NCBI RefSeq assembly: GCF_051020955.1
Contig: NW_027476488.1
Location: forward strand, 62,001-126,000
Reading direction: 5' to 3'
DNA length: 64,000 bases
Source of the DNA: Megalopta genalis
Taxonomy: Eukaryota > Arthropoda > Insecta > Hymenoptera > Halictidae
Numbering within the stretch: position 1 is the first letter of the stretch; the number at the start of each line of letters is the position of its first letter. Positions 62,701 through 64,000 of this stretch are shown here, in pieces. The notes under the pieces were generated by a model. It saw only the letters and a list, made by a program, of their open reading frames with translations. It was not told where the DNA came from and did no database searches. Both the position numbers and the translations under genes were made by a program.

Positions 62701-64000
62701 GGTTTCGCATGGATTTGAAGCTAAACCTTCGACATAGCATTGATTTGAAGCTTTATCATGTGTTTTGCATGGATTTGAATCTAACTCGTTTGTTGCCCCT
62801 GCATATGAAGCTATATCACTTATATTGCAAGTATCTGAAGCTAAATCATTTGTTTCGCATGGATTTGAAGCAAAACCTTCTACATCATATTGATTTGAAT
62901 CTAAATCATGTCTTTCGCTTGTATTTGAAGCTAACTCGTTTGTTTCGTCTGCATTTGAAGCTATGTCACTTATATCGCAAGTATTTGAAGCCAAATCATT
63001 TGTGTCGCATGGATTTGAAGCTAACACGATTGTTTCGTCTGCATTGGAAGCTATATCACTTACATCGCAAGTTCCTGTTCTAAATCACGTGTTTCGCTTG
63101 GATTTGAAGCTAAATCTTCTACATCGCATTGATTAGCAGCTAAACCATGTGTTTCGCATGGAGTTGAAGCTAAACCTTCTACATAGAATTGTTTAGAAGC
63201 TTAGTCATGTGTTTTGCATGGGTTTGAAGCTAACTCGTTTGTTTCCCCTGCATTTATAGCTGTATCACTTATATCGCAAGTATCTGGTGCTAAATCATTT
63301 GTTTCGCATGGATTTGTAGCTAAGCCTTCTACTTCGTATCGATTTGAAGTTAAATGATATGTATCGCATGGATTTTGAAGCTAACTCGTTTGATTCGTCA
63401 GCATTTGAAGCTATATCACTTATATCCCAATTGTTTGATGCTAAATCGTTTGTTTCGCATGGATTTGAAGCTAAACCTTCTACATCGCATTGATTTGAAG
63501 CTAAATCATGTGTTTCGCACGGATTTGAAACTAAACCTCCTGCATCGCATTGATTTGAAGCTTAATCATGTGTCTTGCATGGATTTGATGCTAACTTGTT
63601 TGTTTCCCCTGCATTTGAAGCTATATCACTTATATCGCAAGTATCTGAACCTAAGTCATTTGGTTCGCTTGGATTTAAAGCTAAGACTTCTACTTCGTAT
63701 CGGTTTGAAGCTAAATCATATGCATCGCATTGATTTTGAAGCTCACTTGTTTGATTCGTCTGTATTTGAAGCTATATCACTAATATCCCAAGTGTTTGAA
63801 GCTAAATCATTTGTTTCGCATGGATTTGAAGCTAAATCGTTTGATTCGTCTGCATTTGAAGCTATATCACTTATATGCCAAGTGATTGAAGCTAAATCAT
63901 TTGTTTCGCATGGATTTGAAGCTAAACCTTCTGCATCGCATTGCTTTGAAGCTAAGCCTTCTACTTCGCATCGATTTGAAGTTAAATGATATGTATCGAA
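59709..64000. repeat. 3,301-bp tandem unit, one full and one partial copy
   Basis: The first copy is 59709-63009 (110 monomers plus 1); a second starts at 63010 and runs to the window end at constant offset 3,301 with very few differences. It includes copy C of the long duplication. More copies probably follow beyond base 64000. Confidence 0.85.

Larger units (their letters stand above)
36201..64000. repeat. 30-bp satellite array, right arm
   Basis: About 925 monomers of the same satellite run to the last base, so the right edge is outside the window. Three zones can be told apart by monomer class and block structure: 36.2-44.9 kb (TCTGCATTTG and CCCAATTGTTTG classes with frequent 31-bp monomers), 44.9-56.25 kb (CATGCAGTTG and CACAAGTATTTG classes, with GGATTCGAAG monomers and no 31-bp GGATTTTGAAGC monomer seen) and 56.25-64 kb (copies of the first zone). 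No gene, tRNA or non-satellite stretch is visible. Confidence 0.95.

Noticed and set aside
1..64000. CRISPR-like array of regularly spaced short repeats
   Set aside because: The repeats are contiguous 30-mers with no unique spacers, no leader and no cas genes; the window also holds a eukaryotic retrotransposon.

Overview
The window is eukaryotic, animal and most probably insect DNA. About 56 kb of its 64 kb is one locus of AT-rich satellite DNA built from a 30-bp monomer. It is interrupted by one 704-bp solo LTR and one 7,049-bp BEL/Pao LTR retrotransposon. I see no host protein-coding gene, tRNA or rRNA that I can support. The animal/insect assignment rests on the BEL/Pao element (a metazoan lineage common in insects) and on a primer-binding site that matches the 3' end of insect tRNA-Tyr. 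The exact order cannot be read from the sequence; Hymenoptera is only a guess.

Layout. Positions 1-16965: satellite, left arm, with several internal duplications. 16966-17669: solo LTR (TG...CA, 5-bp target duplication ATTTG). 17670-29151: satellite, including a 1,621-bp tandem duplication with a third partial copy 4 kb further on. 29152-36200: BEL/Pao element with two 750-bp LTRs about 98.4% identical, tRNA-Tyr PBS, gag, pol, polypurine tract and a 5-bp target duplication CTTAT. 36201-64000: satellite, comprising 36.2-44.9 kb, a distinct higher-order block at 44.9-56.25 kb with a recurring marker monomer (latest period about 1,407 bp), and 56.25-64 kb, which repeats the 38.8-44 kb region twice and ends inside a further copy of a 3,301-bp unit.

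The 30-bp monomer is ten codons long. Three of its six frames are open: two on the + strand and one on the - strand, the last reading as a Cys-containing decapeptide of the type ASNPCETNDL. Five monomer types recur in a fixed order, giving a 150-bp higher-order unit. The long open frames seen on both strands follow from this composition. A recurrent 31-bp monomer and a stop-creating monomer variant break the - strand frame repeatedly, so I read the locus as a non-coding satellite that looks like a gene, not as a giant repetitive gene. This should still be tested with transcripts.

The retrotransposon is structurally complete but its pol is broken by a perfect 143-bp tandem duplication that shifts the frame. 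Gag and pol lie in the same frame, separated by one UGA. Both LTR insertions landed at almost the same position within the monomer. Coordinates of satellite sub-blocks were read by eye and are good to roughly one monomer (30 bp); LTR, TSD, PBS and coding coordinates were counted base by base.
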